NCBI GenBank assembly: GCA_032718865.1
Contig: JALUTQ010000001.1
Location: forward strand, 1,674,001 to 1,738,000
From: Tilletia caries
Taxonomy: Eukaryota > Basidiomycota > Exobasidiomycetes > Tilletiales > Tilletiaceae
Reading direction: 5' to 3'
Length of the DNA stretch: 64,000 bases
Below, piece after piece: positions 45,361-57,129 of the stretch. Position numbers and translations under genes: made by a program. The notes under the pieces are model-generated. The model searched no databases. It had not been told where the DNA came from and saw nothing but the letters and a program-made list of their open reading frames with translations. The stretch's first letter is position 1, and each line of letters starts with the position of its first letter.

Positions 45361-48300
45361 TCACCCCTCTCTCTCCCAATCCCCGCTCTTCCCACCCGTC
45401 TTCTTCACCACCTTCACATCCCCAATCCACATCGACTGCCCAGCGACTGCTTTCACCATGTCCCAGACCGTGAGACACGCCACGTTCGCCCCGACCAGGG
45501 CCTCCATCTCCACACCCGTTGGACCCGTCGTACGTGCCGTGCAGGTCACTTGGACGTAGCCGGCGGCGTCGGTGCTGGCAGCTGTGGAAGCAGTGGTGGC
45601 TTGGTTGACTTTCCGTTCTGCATGCGGTTGCGAGGACGTGGCGAAGGGTGCTCTGGCTTGGATGGATGTTCGCAACTCGTTCGAGAATGTGCCGTTTCCA
45701 CCTCCGTATTCACCTCCGCCTCCCACACCAGCATCATTCATGTCAAACTCCTTCCCCCGCCATCGATCCCCATCCATCAGATCCTCAATCCGGAAGCCAA
45801 AGTCCTGTTGACCTCCAGGGGCAAATGCAGCCCGCCCACCGCCCGCCTCCGCCTCCTCGTTTTGCCCGCCCGCAGTCGCCTGCCGGACGAACGCCTCCGA
45901 GGACGCCAACGCAGCCAGCTCCTCCGCTTCCCTCTCCTTCCCCTCATCCTCATCCGCATCCAGGTCGACCAGCTCCAACACGACATCAACATGGCTCAAC
46001 GAAAGCGGATGACAAAGCGGAATGAGTTCCGCCGTCCGTTTAGCACCCATGATCCCCGCCAACTGAGCCGTTCTCAGCACAGGGCCCTTATGCCCCCCAC
46101 CTGTGCCATCTTCGCTCGCTCGGATGAGCGCCATCGCTAATTGGGACAAGTACACCCGGCCTACGGCCACACCGGTCCGTACTGTCGACGCTTTGCCCGA
46201 GACGTCTACCATCCGGGCACGGAACTGGTCCGAGGGGTCGACGTGTGTGAGTCGTGGGCGAGTGACGACGGGCTGGGAGACGGCTGCTGTGCCGTGAGAT
46301 GCTTCATGGGCGGGTTCGGGTTGGGAGGACGTGTTGAGTGAGGATGATGATGATGATGTAGGGTTGGACGTGGAGGCCGTCCCGGGTGCACCACCCAGAC
46401 GCTCAAAATGAGGCTCGTACGAAAAGTCCAGATCGGAGAGATCGTCATCCTCCCCTGCATCGTCTCCTGGCCGGCCTCCCTTTCCCCCTCGCTTTGGCGA
46501 GGCCGTCGAGCTGAAATGCCGGATGGAGGAGGGAGCATCAAGCGCGGGGGATGAGGACGACCCGAGTAGATGCGTAGGGATCGCTCGACGTTGAGTGCTT
46601 GGCTGTCTCCACTGAACGGACGATCTTACTGGTGCGGTAACAAGTCATCAGAGGACAAAGGAACAGATCAGAGACAACCCCATTCACTTCGTACACGGTA
46701 GAGCCCACTCACAGCCTTCTGTGGTGGGGGGTGCATGCGCGATGATGAATCCGCGAGCATAGCGTTCGATCATAATTGAAGAGCGAACGATTGCGAGTTG
46801 TGTATGGATACAGTTTGTGCGGAGACGGGTGTGACAGATCCCAAAGAAAGAGCAGCAGATAGGACGAGGTCAATGTTTGAGTTGAAAGCGAATGGAAAGG
46901 GCCCCCGACCTTTTCGAGCATGGGGAAAACCGCTCAGTTGGGCCCGGGGAGAAGAGGGGGAGGGGGCTCCCGCGGCGTGAAGATTTTCTACCCACCAATA
47001 GCCACCATGGGCCGATTGACGCCCTGGGCAAGGGCATCGAGCGAGGACATACCGGCATGACGTGCATGTTTGCGCCCGACCGCCGCGGAGATGACGTCCA
47101 GAAGCTGATCGTCGGTCGCAGGTGTGACGCGTGGCAAGATATCCGAGGCCGACGTCGACGACGAGGTTGAGGAGGTAGAAGCGACACCGCGCATCGCGTC
47201 GCGGAGGGAGATTTCGGCGTTGCCGAACAGGCAGACCTTGCGGATGCGTAGTTTGGAAGAGCATCAGCCAAAATGGAAAATGGTAGAGCACCGAACGGGA
47301 TTAAGCTACCCAGGTTTTCTACAGATCGAAATAGCGTACCTTCAAGTTTCCGTCAGCTGTGATTCGCAATCTGTTACAAGTCCCACAGAAGTGTTCCGTC
47401 ATGCTGCGGAAGGAAAAGAGAACAAGCCTGGTCAGTGATGCTGGTCTCTCGAATTCTCACTGGCACACACGCCTAGCCCAGTCAGCTCACCTGGTGATGA
47501 AGCCGACACTGCCAGCAAACCCAGGCACGCGCCATCCTTTGCTCGTGTCATTGTCGTCGTCCCGTAATCTCTCCAGAGGACCGAACTTGTGCTGAATACG
47601 ATCCAAAAGATCTCGATATGGGACGAGCTTGCCCATCTGCCACTTATTCCCGTCGAATGGCATGTACTATTTTTTGTCTCAAAAGGAGAGTGATCAGTGG
47701 TGCCGGAAGCGAAGAAGAAGAAGAAGAAGGGGTGGAAAGAGAAAAAACGTACCTCGATGAAGCGAACAGTGACAGGCTTATCCCTCGTAAACTGCACAAA
47801 GTCCAAAACGTCCTGCCCATCATTCAACCCCTTAAGAACGACCACATTCAGCTTAACGCTCTCCATCCCCAACTCGAGCGCCTTATCGAGCGAACGAATG
47901 ACAGCCTCGAACCCTCTTCTTCTCGTCATGAATTCAAACTTGAAGGGGTCGAGGGTGTCCAGGGACAGGTTGAGGTGGGTCAGTCCTGAGGAGACGAGGG
48001 CGGGCAGCTTGCGGTGCAGCGAGATCCCGTTGGAGGTGAGACCGATCTGGCGGAGGCCGAGGGGTCGGAGGTCATTCAGGGATTCTGTGACGAGGGAAGG
48101 TCTCGGATCAAGGTCAGCCAAGTGGGGTCCAAAGCACAAGTCAGACGCCCGGCGGCGCACCGCGACAAGGACGCAAAAGATCAGGAGACAAGGGAAGAAA
48201 AAGGAGAGAACGTACCAACAATGCCAACCAAATCACTCCTCAACGTCGGCTCCCCACCCGTCAACCGAACCTTAGTAACCCCCTCCCGCACAAACAACCG

Positions 48301-48768
48301 AGCCAACCTGCCAATCTCAGCCTGGCTGAGCAGCTTCTCCGAGGGAGTCAGCGGGATCCCTTCCTCCGGCATGCAGTACAGACAGCGCAGGTTGCAGCGC
48401 TCGGTGAGGGAGATGCGCAGGTAGGAGTGGTCACGGCCGTGGCGATCTCGGAGGGCGGGACTGCTTGAGGACGGGGGAGGTCGAAGGGCTTCGGTGGGGG
48501 TTGGAGTGCTGCGGCCGCTGCGCTCTGGAAGATCCGCGTTGAGAGGAGAGGACGCGTCCGAGGTAATGGCGCCCGCGCTCGCGCTCGCGCTCATGCTCTG
48601 CCATCGTGTCGCAGCAGAAGCAAAGGGTCGAGAAGGCGAAGAGGAAGCTTGCGTTTGCCGTCTTCCTTGCGCAGATGCTCGCACTGTTGCACCTGGCACG
48701 CATACGCTGCGACCCAGCACGAGGGCATGCGGTGCGCTGAGCGCTTGAGTGAGAAGCTGTTGTCGCAT
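45361..48768 (-). CDS. MOCS1: MoaA-MoaC fusion, cyclic pyranopterin monophosphate synthesis
   Basis: First step of molybdenum cofactor synthesis: the radical-SAM MoaA half and the MoaC half turn GTP into cPMP, in mitochondria of eukaryotes. Exons 48768-48216, 48084-47753, 47666-47491, 47403-47340, 47236-46996 and 46628-45361; 877 residues. The N-terminus looks mitochondrial (Arg/Ser/Ala-rich, no acids). Moa[12 protein letters not shown] 4Fe-4S site near residue 125, [27 protein letters not shown], and second cluster FCGTCNRLR...C with 13-residue spacing. Moa[30 protein letters not shown] and [20 protein letters not shown], separated by a 130-residue insert. If the last intron is retained, translation ends in ...VAIGG-stop at 46988. 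Aspergillus cnxABC and human MOCS1 are the counterparts. Confidence 0.92.
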
Positions 48769-48839
48769 TCTCTGCTTCGATTCTAACTGAGGTTCCTGAA
48801 GATCGAGGTCGTCTGTGCTTGTCCGTCCGAAGGTTCTCA

Positions 48840-48858
48840 CTAACCCTAACGTATATAT
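48840..48858 (-). promoter_or_regulatory. TATA and telo-box-like motif before MOCS1
   Basis: On the gene strand ATATATAC is followed by GTTAGGGTTAG, 72-90 bp upstream of the ATG. The TTAGGGTTAG core equals one and a half fungal telomere repeats and resembles Tbf1/Rap1-type promoter sites. Function is inferred from sequence only. Confidence 0.4.
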
Positions 48859-48949
48859 CGGCAATTCTTATCGTTATCAGTTCGAGCAGCCTTCTTCCTG
48901 GCGGGCATCTGCAGCAGGAAAGAACAGAAGTCGAAAGCAGAGGTCGAAC

Positions 48950-51900
48950 AGTGACTTGAATTCATGGTGGCGCGCGCGAAGGTGGGTTCCTTTTCCCGCC
49001 GCTCCCTGCACGAGTGCAAGGAACGACGAGAAAGAAGGAGGATGCATAAAAATTGGTCGGACCTCTTCGAAGGAAGAGACCCAGACGACCGAACGTTCCC
49101 GTGCCCACGGGACGACGTGAACCCCAGCCGATCCGAAGCCTTTCCTTGCCGACGATGTTTTGAGCTGAAAAGCTCGCCGAAAGCCACCCGCTTTCCCCTC
49201 TTCCACGCTGGAAGGAGTTCCCCGCCCGACGCTCCGATGTCGATTCCTCCGTCCCCTGGTGATTTCACATCTCCTCGTCCCAGAATTCCCCAACCGCTTC
49301 TCAACCAGTCCCCTCGTCCTCGTTCACCGAGCTGCAAGCATGGCGTGCATGAGAGCTCACTCCGCATGGTCGGCGTGTCGTGTTGATCCTGTGACTCCGT
49401 TCTGGCCCGACTCGCATTTCCCCTGACCTTCTGGCGTGCGGACCCCAGGACGGCACCCCATCCACAACTTTGCGCCCACGATCCATCGCTCCGGCCCTTC
49501 CCATTCTGGGCACCCGCTGTATCCCCCGGCAAGATCCACATCGCAACAGCGAGCAAGTCATTCCGTCATCGTACCGACCTCGCCACATAGCTGGGCCCTG
49601 ACAGCCACCATACACCTCGTCCCCTCGAAAGGAGAAGTCAGGCCCACTGAGCCTTGCCAAGCCGACAATCTCGCGTGGAGGAACCGATTCCCGGGCCCTG
49701 CAATCCGTCGAGCTCCCGACCGTCCGGTCAACCAGCACAGGCGTGTCCCCGTGCAGTTCTCGAAGCCTTCCCCTTGGCAAGAAGCCCATCCCGCACCCAC
49801 ACAGCCCCCAGTGGCGAGAGCTTGCCACAAAGGGCAAAGTCTCCCAAACCACCGACCCCCGACAACACCGTCTTCCCCCTTCCCTTATACAACCCCCAAC
49901 TTCGCCCACTCATCACAGTTCCTACCAGGAATAGAAATCCCACCCAACGAAGCCAGACACTGCATGTCAACCCGTTGCGAGCCAAGCGAGCAAAAACGTG
50001 GCTCTAATACGACAAGGCTTTTCCCGAAGACCTGCCCAGAAGGCGGGCCATCGGAAAAAGAACCTCGTGCACTGAAGTCAGGAACCACCCGAAGGGGCCG
50101 TACTGCTCAAGCAACGTGTCGACGGTCTGTCGTATGACGGCGAGAGGAAGGGAGAGGGGCAATAGTCGGGGGGCAAAAACGCAAAGGGAAGCGGGGGAAG
50201 AAAGGATAGGGGCCGAAGCAGAGACACGGGGCGGCCTAGCACAAAGGCAGGGCTGCCCACATAACTCAAGCGCCACGGATGGGAAGGGGGCACAGGCTGG
50301 GTTTCTTGTCATGGAGAAAGCCCGTCGTGGAAGGCTGCACTTCGACAACCTGGCGGAAGACAGAGGCAGGAACCCGACAGGCTGGCCGCAGAGAAGTAGC
50401 CCAAACACCGTCGGAAGATTGCCGGCGTAGCAAGTTCGGGGCCAAATGACACTGAGGATGCAGGGGTCATAGACCAGCGGGCCCTCAGCCGGCACTTTGG
50501 AAGACGAGCTGCAAAGTCGCAATGGCACCTGTCGTGAGAAAGAGTAGCCTAGGGAAGGAAGTGGAGGAGGGAAGGGGCATGAAGGGGAGTCAAGGAGGAT
50601 TCGTTCCCGAGGTCCTGAAGGTGGGGAAATGATGGACTGGGAGAAGGCATCAAGACATCAACACGCCTAGCAGGAGAGCACCATGCTATCGACGCTTCTG
50701 CTGGGAAGAGATGGATGACGAGGGCTGGAAAAAGAAGGATAGGAGAAAGGCGAGAGTCAAGGGAAATGGAAGCCAGTGAGCAAAGGAAGATACCGTCGCG
50801 CCATCAAGGGCTTCCGCGATCCTCGAATAGGGTTAAGCATGTACTCCCTGCGAGGGGAGCAGCATGCACGCCGTCTCTGCTACCACGCCTACTTCGGCGT
50901 ACGGGCAAAAGTTCAGGAAGCAGAAAGAGGCACGAAGGAATCCAAGAGGGGGCCGAGGTCCAGCCAATGGAGTGTCCAGGGGGCAGTTTCGCAAAGAAAA
51001 GCGGCGAAGAGGGTTGAACCTCTCCTTGCTCTTCTGCTTGCTGCCCCTTGAAAGTGACAACTCCAGCCGGTGCAACAGGCAAAACCCCCCATTTTGGCGA
51101 CCTCCAACCTTCGTATATCCAGCAGGCAGATCCTAGCGATGTCAAAAAAATCCCAAACGAAAGAGTCCGATGCCACAGTCCCTCCGCCGGTCTAAGCAAA
51201 AACCCACCCCGCCAGGTCATCCCGGTCCTCTTTATACTTTCTCCTCCGCCTCTGTTGTCCCTGGGACAACTTTTCCACAAGCCGAGAGGGAGGAAGGGGA
51301 AAACCTCTGGGGCTGGGGAACTAAGAAGGCCTCCCTACCACACGAAAGGAATTCCCCATATTCCCATCGGCCAGGGAGAGCACGCATGTCAACCCCCGAA
51401 GGGGTGTCGAGCGGAGAGGAGTAAAGGAGGCGAAAAGAGGTCGAAAGAAAAAGCCCCCACTGCGCTGGTCAAGGCCAGACTCGGCAGTCTTGTGCTCTTC
51501 TTCAAGAAAAGAAGATTGGGTATGGAGGGGGTCTTGGCGAAAAAGAAGGGCACTCGACGTACACCGCCCACTGGACCCCCGAAGGAGTCGGGGCAGGATC
51601 GACGTGCCACATTCGCTCGTAGCCTTGAAAGGGTGAAAAGGGGGTATGAATTGGCAGTCCCTCAGGAACCCCCCGTCCCTCCCAGTTCGGCCAAAGCCAA
51701 GCCCAGAAGGTAAAGAGGGCCCAAGAGAGAACTGCCCGGCCAATCCCTACTTTCTCCCAAGGGGAGTTGCCCCCCATCTAGGATACTCGTAAAAAGGGAC
51801 TGGCGCTGCGTGTAGCAACTTAGGGTTAGGATCGCCAACTCCACTTTAGGCCGCCATGGAAGGTCGGGCACCCTCGGCGCACTGGACCATCGCACTGTGA

Positions 51901-52300
51901 CATGCGCGGCACAGTGTCCAATGGGCGGGTCAATGGTCGAAAGTGGTTTGAGGGGACAGGCCGATTTGGGGAGGGGTTTGGTTTGACCGGAGGCTCTTTT
52001 TTAGGGAGAACGGGACGGGCAATGTCGGAAACTGCAGAGAGACCATCACCTGAACAATGTCCATCCGGTCTTCTCTGCGTGGGAGACTCGTTCATAGGAA
52101 AGCCTTGGGCGCTGGGAAGGTTTTGACGACGGGATGCCGGAACTGAGGGTGACGGGCTGTTGAAGTCCGGTTTTGGAGGTAGGGGAACCCTGCTTCGCTG
52201 GCCAACGGCCCTCCGTCCGTACGCGCTCAGAAGAGCATGCCCGGACAAGGGGTCCAGAAGAGAACAGAGAAAACAAAGGCTCGGTCAGTGACTGCTCCCT
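48950..52300. other. 3.4-kb non-coding stretch of unusual composition
   Basis: No recognisable protein or RNA. Composition differs from nearby intergenic DNA: many short G4-6, C4-6 and A4-6 runs and few stop codons in most frames, so 60-230-codon open frames appear on both strands without conserved motifs or splice signals. It contains another TTAGGGTTAGG at 51820-51830. Could be an inserted foreign or organellar fragment, an old element, or a long non-coding transcript. Confidence 0.4.
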
Positions 52301-53077
52301 ACACACCACTCAATCCAACTGTGCATCCGATGCATGGCCTTTGATCATCAGAAGTTTGCCCATTGTCACTTTGCCAGACACCGAAGAGTAAGGCGCCGCG
52401 ACAAGGACTTCATCATGTGACCTCCAGTACTGCACGGAAGGGGACGGAGGGGATAGGAAGTGCAACTCACGGTTCACGAAGGAGAGTCGATTCGATTGTT
52501 GTGTCTCGTATCCTTGATGTACTCGGAGGTCCCGGTGCCGGCGCTGCTGAGGGAGAAAGAATCGAAAAGAAAGGGGGTAGAAGAGGTCAACCTGGCCTGA
52601 CTGGCAGTCATCAGCAGCGGTGCGAGAGAGGAAGACAGGGGGAGAGGAGCAGGTACAACAACTCTGTTTATTGACAGATGGCAGCAGGAGGGGCAAAAAA
52701 CGACGAACGAGATCCGTGAAGAGGGGAAGGGGAAAGGGGGGAGGAGAGAGGAAGCTGGGGCAATGCTTCTGCTCTCCCCGAAGGAGTAAAGCACAGAGAA
52801 ACACGTCCGGGTATGAAAACAAAACAGAAACTCGTCCCGAGGAAGGAGGTCGTAGACCGAGAGCAAGTGCGAGGGGAGACCTCATTGCGAGGTGGACCGA
52901 TTGGCAGAGGGGGAGGTGAAACCGAAGAAAGAGGCCCGTAGGGCAAGAAACCCGAACAAACATAGGAAGAAGTCGAAGTGGTGTCTGGAAAAATCGTGCG
53001 AGGGTGGAGAAGACGCAGGGGATTCCAGCATGGAAAACGCTCTCCGGCCCGACGAGCAAGGATGCGATGGAAGGTCA

Positions 53078-56000
53078 TCAGGTCCCCGAGCTCGTGATCT
53101 CAGTAGGGCCGTCCTTGACGATGAGCGCCGCCGCAACGTCTCGAGGTGGTGGCGCCAACAGCGCAAGCGGACGAGCCATCTGCGCCTTCAACACAGGACT
53201 CGCACCCAGTCCTCCCCCGATCGACCTGACGATCGCCACCGCCGCCGCGCCCGCGCCCGTCGTCCGAGGGATCATCATCGCGCTCGCTTCCAGCACGCCC
53301 GAAGGATGGTTGTGCGACTTCTCCTTCAGCGCAGCAGGCGAGGCGTCGCACACGACGGCGCCTAGAAGCGGCTCTGACGCTGCGCTTTCCAGCGGACCGG
53401 GGACGAGGACGTCACCGTGCCCTGGCCCACTGACGACATGGCCAGACCCAGCACCACCAGCACCTTCCTCCCCAATCTGCATCATCTGCGCAAACCGCTT
53501 CCGATGCTCAATCGTAGCACTCTGAAGACCAAGCTCCTGATCATAGTCCAAGAACCGACCGCGGGCCATCCGACTGGGCGTCCGGGACGGATCAGCGCTA
53601 TAAGGCCTGTCGCCAGCGGAAGACCGACCGACCTTCTTGCCGCCGCCGCCGAGTCGAGGCGTGTTGCGCAGCCGAGGCTGAGGCGACGGGCTCACATTCA
53701 GGTACTCGGCGTAGCTGAAGTTGGACGAGCCGGGCGCTTTGGGAGTTGACGGAGGTTGGCGCGGGGGAGTCACGGTCTGGGCCGTGTTCGAAGAATGCGG
53801 CGGGGGAGTCTGAGTTCGCGCATATCTGCTGTCCGACTCGTCCTGGCTGACTGTGACGACAATCGGACATGGCTCTGGTGGGGTCGCAGGGCTCTTGCTC
53901 GTCGCCGGCTGACCGCCATTATCCTGAATTATGTCGGACTGATAACTGCGCAACGTGCTGGACGAGGCAGTGCTGGAAATCTCGGCAGAGCCGGATCCCA
54001 ACGTCGGGGCAAACGCTGTCGAATTTGACCGAGGACTTTGGGAGGCGGGTCCATCTTTTTGATGAGAACCAGAGGTGCCATAGCTTAGCATCCGAGCGAT
54101 CGTCTTGCCCTCAGGTCCAGGCGATCCCAGACCACGTCCGCCCCTCAAAATCGTGTTGGAAGCATCGCCAGACCGTTGAAGTCTTCCAACCGACCTCATC
54201 GGTCCAGAGTTCTGGATCTCTTGACCGTCCACCGACGACGGTTCATCCCCCTTCCGAGTAGACTCAAACGCCAAACTGGTGATACTGGGTGTAACGCCCG
54301 CAGTGAAACGGGTAGATGGTGGTGCAGAAGGTGAGCCAGCCAGAAAGAGCATGAGCTGGGCAGCCTCGGAGCCGTCCATGTCGACATCTTGCGTCCGTTG
54401 GCCCTTATCGTGCATCTCATCGGCTACAAGCGTTCGTGCGGCTGATTTCTTGGGCGTAGCGGGCGCTGGCATATCGGCGGGAGCGCCATGCTCGAAGTCG
54501 AATCCGAGTCCCAGATTCGTTTGTGAGGCCGAAGTACCAGCAGACCGAGTCGATTCATCGGCTTGGCCAACGTCTGAGACGGTGGAAGAAGGCGCATTTA
54601 CTTTCAGGTCAGTCCCTGCTCCATCTGCTTGCTTCGGACTGAGCCGTTGCATTCGTGCTGGACTACGAGTTTCTGCCACGGGCGCTGCAGAGGTCAATGC
54701 TGCACTCGTCGCCGATCCATCTTGGCGCCGCCGTAAGGCCGCTCCTGCATGGTGAGGGCTGAAATGGGCGTATTTCCTTGGTACGTGCTGGTCCTGAGGT
54801 CTGAGATGCGGTGCAGCCCCGACAAGTCTGTGCATCCTGGATTCGTCCCGGATCGCTGGGCTCGAAGGCGGAGGCGAAAGAAGCGGGCGTGTGCGCTGCT
54901 CAGATGCTATCGAAGGGACGTGCTGGCCAACCCTGATACTCGCAGATGCGTGTGATCCTTGATACGTACGCATCAATTCGGAAGACTTGGTGGAAGGAGC
55001 TGCCGGGCTAGGTGCACTCCGCTCAAACGATTCCTCTCGTCTCCTGGGATTCGGGTTCAGTGGAGAACCCGGAACAGAATTCAGGGATGTTCGAGAGGTG
55101 ATGCCGAGTCCCTGTCCCAGAGTTAAGCCGCGAGGAGACTGAAAAGCGAGGGAACTGGCGTGAGTTGTTGCGTTGATGGATCGAGAAGGCCGTGTATCAG
55201 GTGAACGGGCAAGACCGGTACCGATGGCAGACGAGGCAGCTACACCACGAGCATATGACGAGGCGAGCTTGGTGGACGGACTGCGGGCCGAAAGCAAAGC
55301 AAGGTGACCCGCCGGTGAATGTGCGGAGAGCCATGACGATTGACCATGCTGTGACGAAAGACTGGCGTCCGAGAATCGAGCCCGTTTTGAAGGGGGAGGA
55401 AGTATTTCGTGCTCCTTGATGGAAGGAAGCGAAGAAGCATGACTACGCTTGAGGGAACCCGTCGCTGAGCTCTGGACTCGTCTTTGTGCCAGAATGGCTC
55501 TCTCCCGCTCAGCAGCCCGACGTTGCTGTTGCTTGAATTCGACCGCTAGTTTGCGCTCTTGTTCCTTCGTTTCCAACGATGGTTCATTATGCGGATCGCT
55601 GAGCTCAGTCCGAGAGTTCACAAGGCGTCTGGGTGAACCAAGTTGAGGGATGCTGGCAGCTCGATGCAGAAGCGTCACTGCAGAGACGGCGGTCCGTGCA
55701 GAAGGCGGCGAAGATGCGGCCTTGACAGATTGAGGAGACTGTCCAGATATCGATGACTGCGGCTGTTGGATGCTTTTCGATGTCAGAGGCACGTTGGGGA
55801 AAAGCAGGTATGAAGTGCTGGTCGGCTGTGGTGGATGTGTGGATGCACGAGCTGCGATGGCATCAAAAATTGTCCGAGGCTGATTCCTTCCTTGTTCAGC
55901 AACCTGTTGTTGGGGTGGTTGTGATTCGGATTGAACCGCGAGATTGATGGCAGTAGAAGGCGAGTTCCAAATGTTAGGATTAGGATTCGAAGGCCGAGCA

Positions 56001-56506
56001 TGCGGCGAGACGGACTCTGATAGATTGGATCTTCTGGTCGACTGCACAGGAGCAGACTCTGTAACATGTGTAGCTGGGAGTGCTGCGCTATGTTGTCTGT
56101 GATTCTGTTGCGCGAGGACGCCTGCGTGGATGCGTTCGGCTTCCAGTGTCGCTTGCTCGATCTCATGAAGGCTGTGGAGGGTGAGTCCATTGGCAGGCTT
56201 CAAGGATGCGAACTCGATACGCGCTCGAAGCTCGCTTGCGATCTGGATATGTGGCAATTCGGGGGGAAGCATGTGAGTGAGTGTGAAGTCCCTGTGGATG
56301 AATGCCCGTTGTAGTGTGTGACTTACCTGTTCAGCATTGACGGGTGGGGTTATCGACAAGTTGAGACCGGTGAGCAGCGAGGGCCGAGGCTGGAGCTGAG
56401 GTTGAGGCTGAGATTGAGATTGAGGTTGAGGTTGTTGTTGTTGTTGAAGAAGGTGGACGCCTGACCGGGTCCGGCTTTTGGAGCGCGAGGACCTGCTGGC
56501 CGCCAT
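53078..56506 (-). CDS. Large disordered Ser/Pro/Gln-rich protein, function unknown
   Basis: Exons 56506-56327 and 56242-53078, with an 84-nt frame-neutral intron (GTAAGT...CCAG), giving 1114 residues. The frame also stays open without splicing (1142). It starts with a basic MAASRSSRSKSRTRSG and poly-Gln/Pro, then one short ordered-looking helix (ELRARIEFASLKPANGLTLH, SLHEIEQATLEAERI). The rest is low-complexity, rich in SP/TP sites (SPRGL, TPPPHSSNT) with a possible nuclear signal (PPPSKRARF). Near the end is FSYAEYLNVSPSPQPRLRNT and a helix (ATIEHRKRFAQMMQIGEEG). The many SP/TP sites suggest a CDK/MAPK-controlled nuclear regulator. That is inference. Confidence 0.72.
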   Translation of the reverse strand: MAASRSSRSKSRTRSGVHLLQQQQQPQPQSQSQPQPQLQPRPSLLTGLNLSITPPVNAEQVSHTLQRAFIHRDFTLTHMLPPELPHIQIASELRARIEFASLKPANGLTLHSLHEIEQATLEAERIHAGVLAQQNHRQHSAALPATHVTESAPVQSTRRSNLSESVSPHARPSNPNPNIWNSPSTAINLAVQSESQPPQQQVAEQGRNQPRTIFDAIAARASTHPPQPTSTSYLLFPNVPLTSKSIQQPQSSISGQSPQSVKAASSPPSARTAVSAVTLLHRAASIPQLGSPRRLVNSRTELSDPHNEPSLETKEQERKLAVEFKQQQRRAAERERAILAQRRVQSSATGSLKRSHASSLPSIKEHEILPPPSKRARFSDASLSSQHGQSSWLSAHSPAGHLALLSARSPSTKLASSYARGVAASSAIGTGLARSPDTRPSRSINATTHASSLAFQSPRGLTLGQGLGITSRTSLNSVPGSPLNPNPRRREESFERSAPSPAAPSTKSSELMRTYQGSHASASIRVGQHVPSIASEQRTRPLLSPPPSSPAIRDESRMHRLVGAAPHLRPQDQHVPRKYAHFSPHHAGAALRRRQDGSATSAALTSAAPVAETRSPARMQRLSPKQADGAGTDLKVNAPSSTVSDVGQADESTRSAGTSASQTNLGLGFDFEHGAPADMPAPATPKKSAARTLVADEMHDKGQRTQDVDMDGSEAAQLMLFLAGSPSAPPSTRFTAGVTPSITSLAFESTRKGDEPSSVDGQEIQNSGPMRSVGRLQRSGDASNTILRGGRGLGSPGPEGKTIARMLSYGTSGSHQKDGPASQSPRSNSTAFAPTLGSGSAEISSTASSSTLRSYQSDIIQDNGGQPATSKSPATPPEPCPIVVTVSQDESDSRYARTQTPPPHSSNTAQTVTPPRQPPSTPKAPGSSNFSYAEYLNVSPSPQPRLRNTPRLGGGGKKVGRSSAGDRPYSADPSRTPSRMARGRFLDYDQELGLQSATIEHRKRFAQMMQIGEEGAGGAGSGHVVSGPGHGDVLVPGPLESAASEPLLGAVVCDASPAALKEKSHNHPSGVLEASAMMIPRTTGAGAAAVAIVRSIGGGLGASPVLKAQMARPLALLAPPPRDVAAALIVKDGPTEITSSGT

Positions 56507-57129
56507 GTTCGCTCGATAAAAGTCCGAGCACGGACGCTAGTGGGAGATGAGAAGACGGAGCAGACCAGAGATTCGCGTCGCTGGATGACTTCGATGGGAT
56601 CCGATGCACCGGCGCGGGGCTTGCTTTTCGAGTTGACCTGGGAGAATGGAGCAAGCTGGGAGAGCTCCTTTCGGCGTGGAGGCACACGTGGAGAGGCGCG
56701 AGAGGGTGATGAGATCGGCGAGGTTGGACACGGTGTGTATGCTGACAGCAAGAGAGACGCGCGTCGAGCTCGAGATGGACGTCGCTGTCGAGCACGGTGT
56801 TGTTCTTGGCGGCGATGCGATGGATGGCGATGGCAACAACGAGGAGAGGAGGGCGGGCGCGTCGCGTCTCAGTTTCTGTTGTGTGGGTCGCCGAAAATCG
56901 CGCGTTTGTCCTTGACGTCGAGATCGCGAGAAATGAAGGAAATACGCGCTTTAATTTCAGACGCGACGCGACGCGTCACTGGATTTGTCGCGGCGTGAAG
57001 TTCTCTCGGCCGAGTGAATCAACACCACCGCGAAGCACAGAAGCAAGAAAAAAAGTTGAGCAGGTCAAAGACGGCGTGGATGAGATCGACGCGCTTCATC
57101 TTGACAGCGAGACCAACAGGGAAAACAGA

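Noticed and set aside
49436..50137. 233-residue open frame on the plus strand
   Set aside because: Pro/Ser/Arg-rich translation without motif, overlapped by equally long frames on the other strand; typical of stop-poor non-coding DNA.
52310..53059. 249-residue open frame on the minus strand
   Set aside because: Hydrophobic, Leu/Ser/Pro-rich nonsense composition downstream of a real gene; no splice or homology support.
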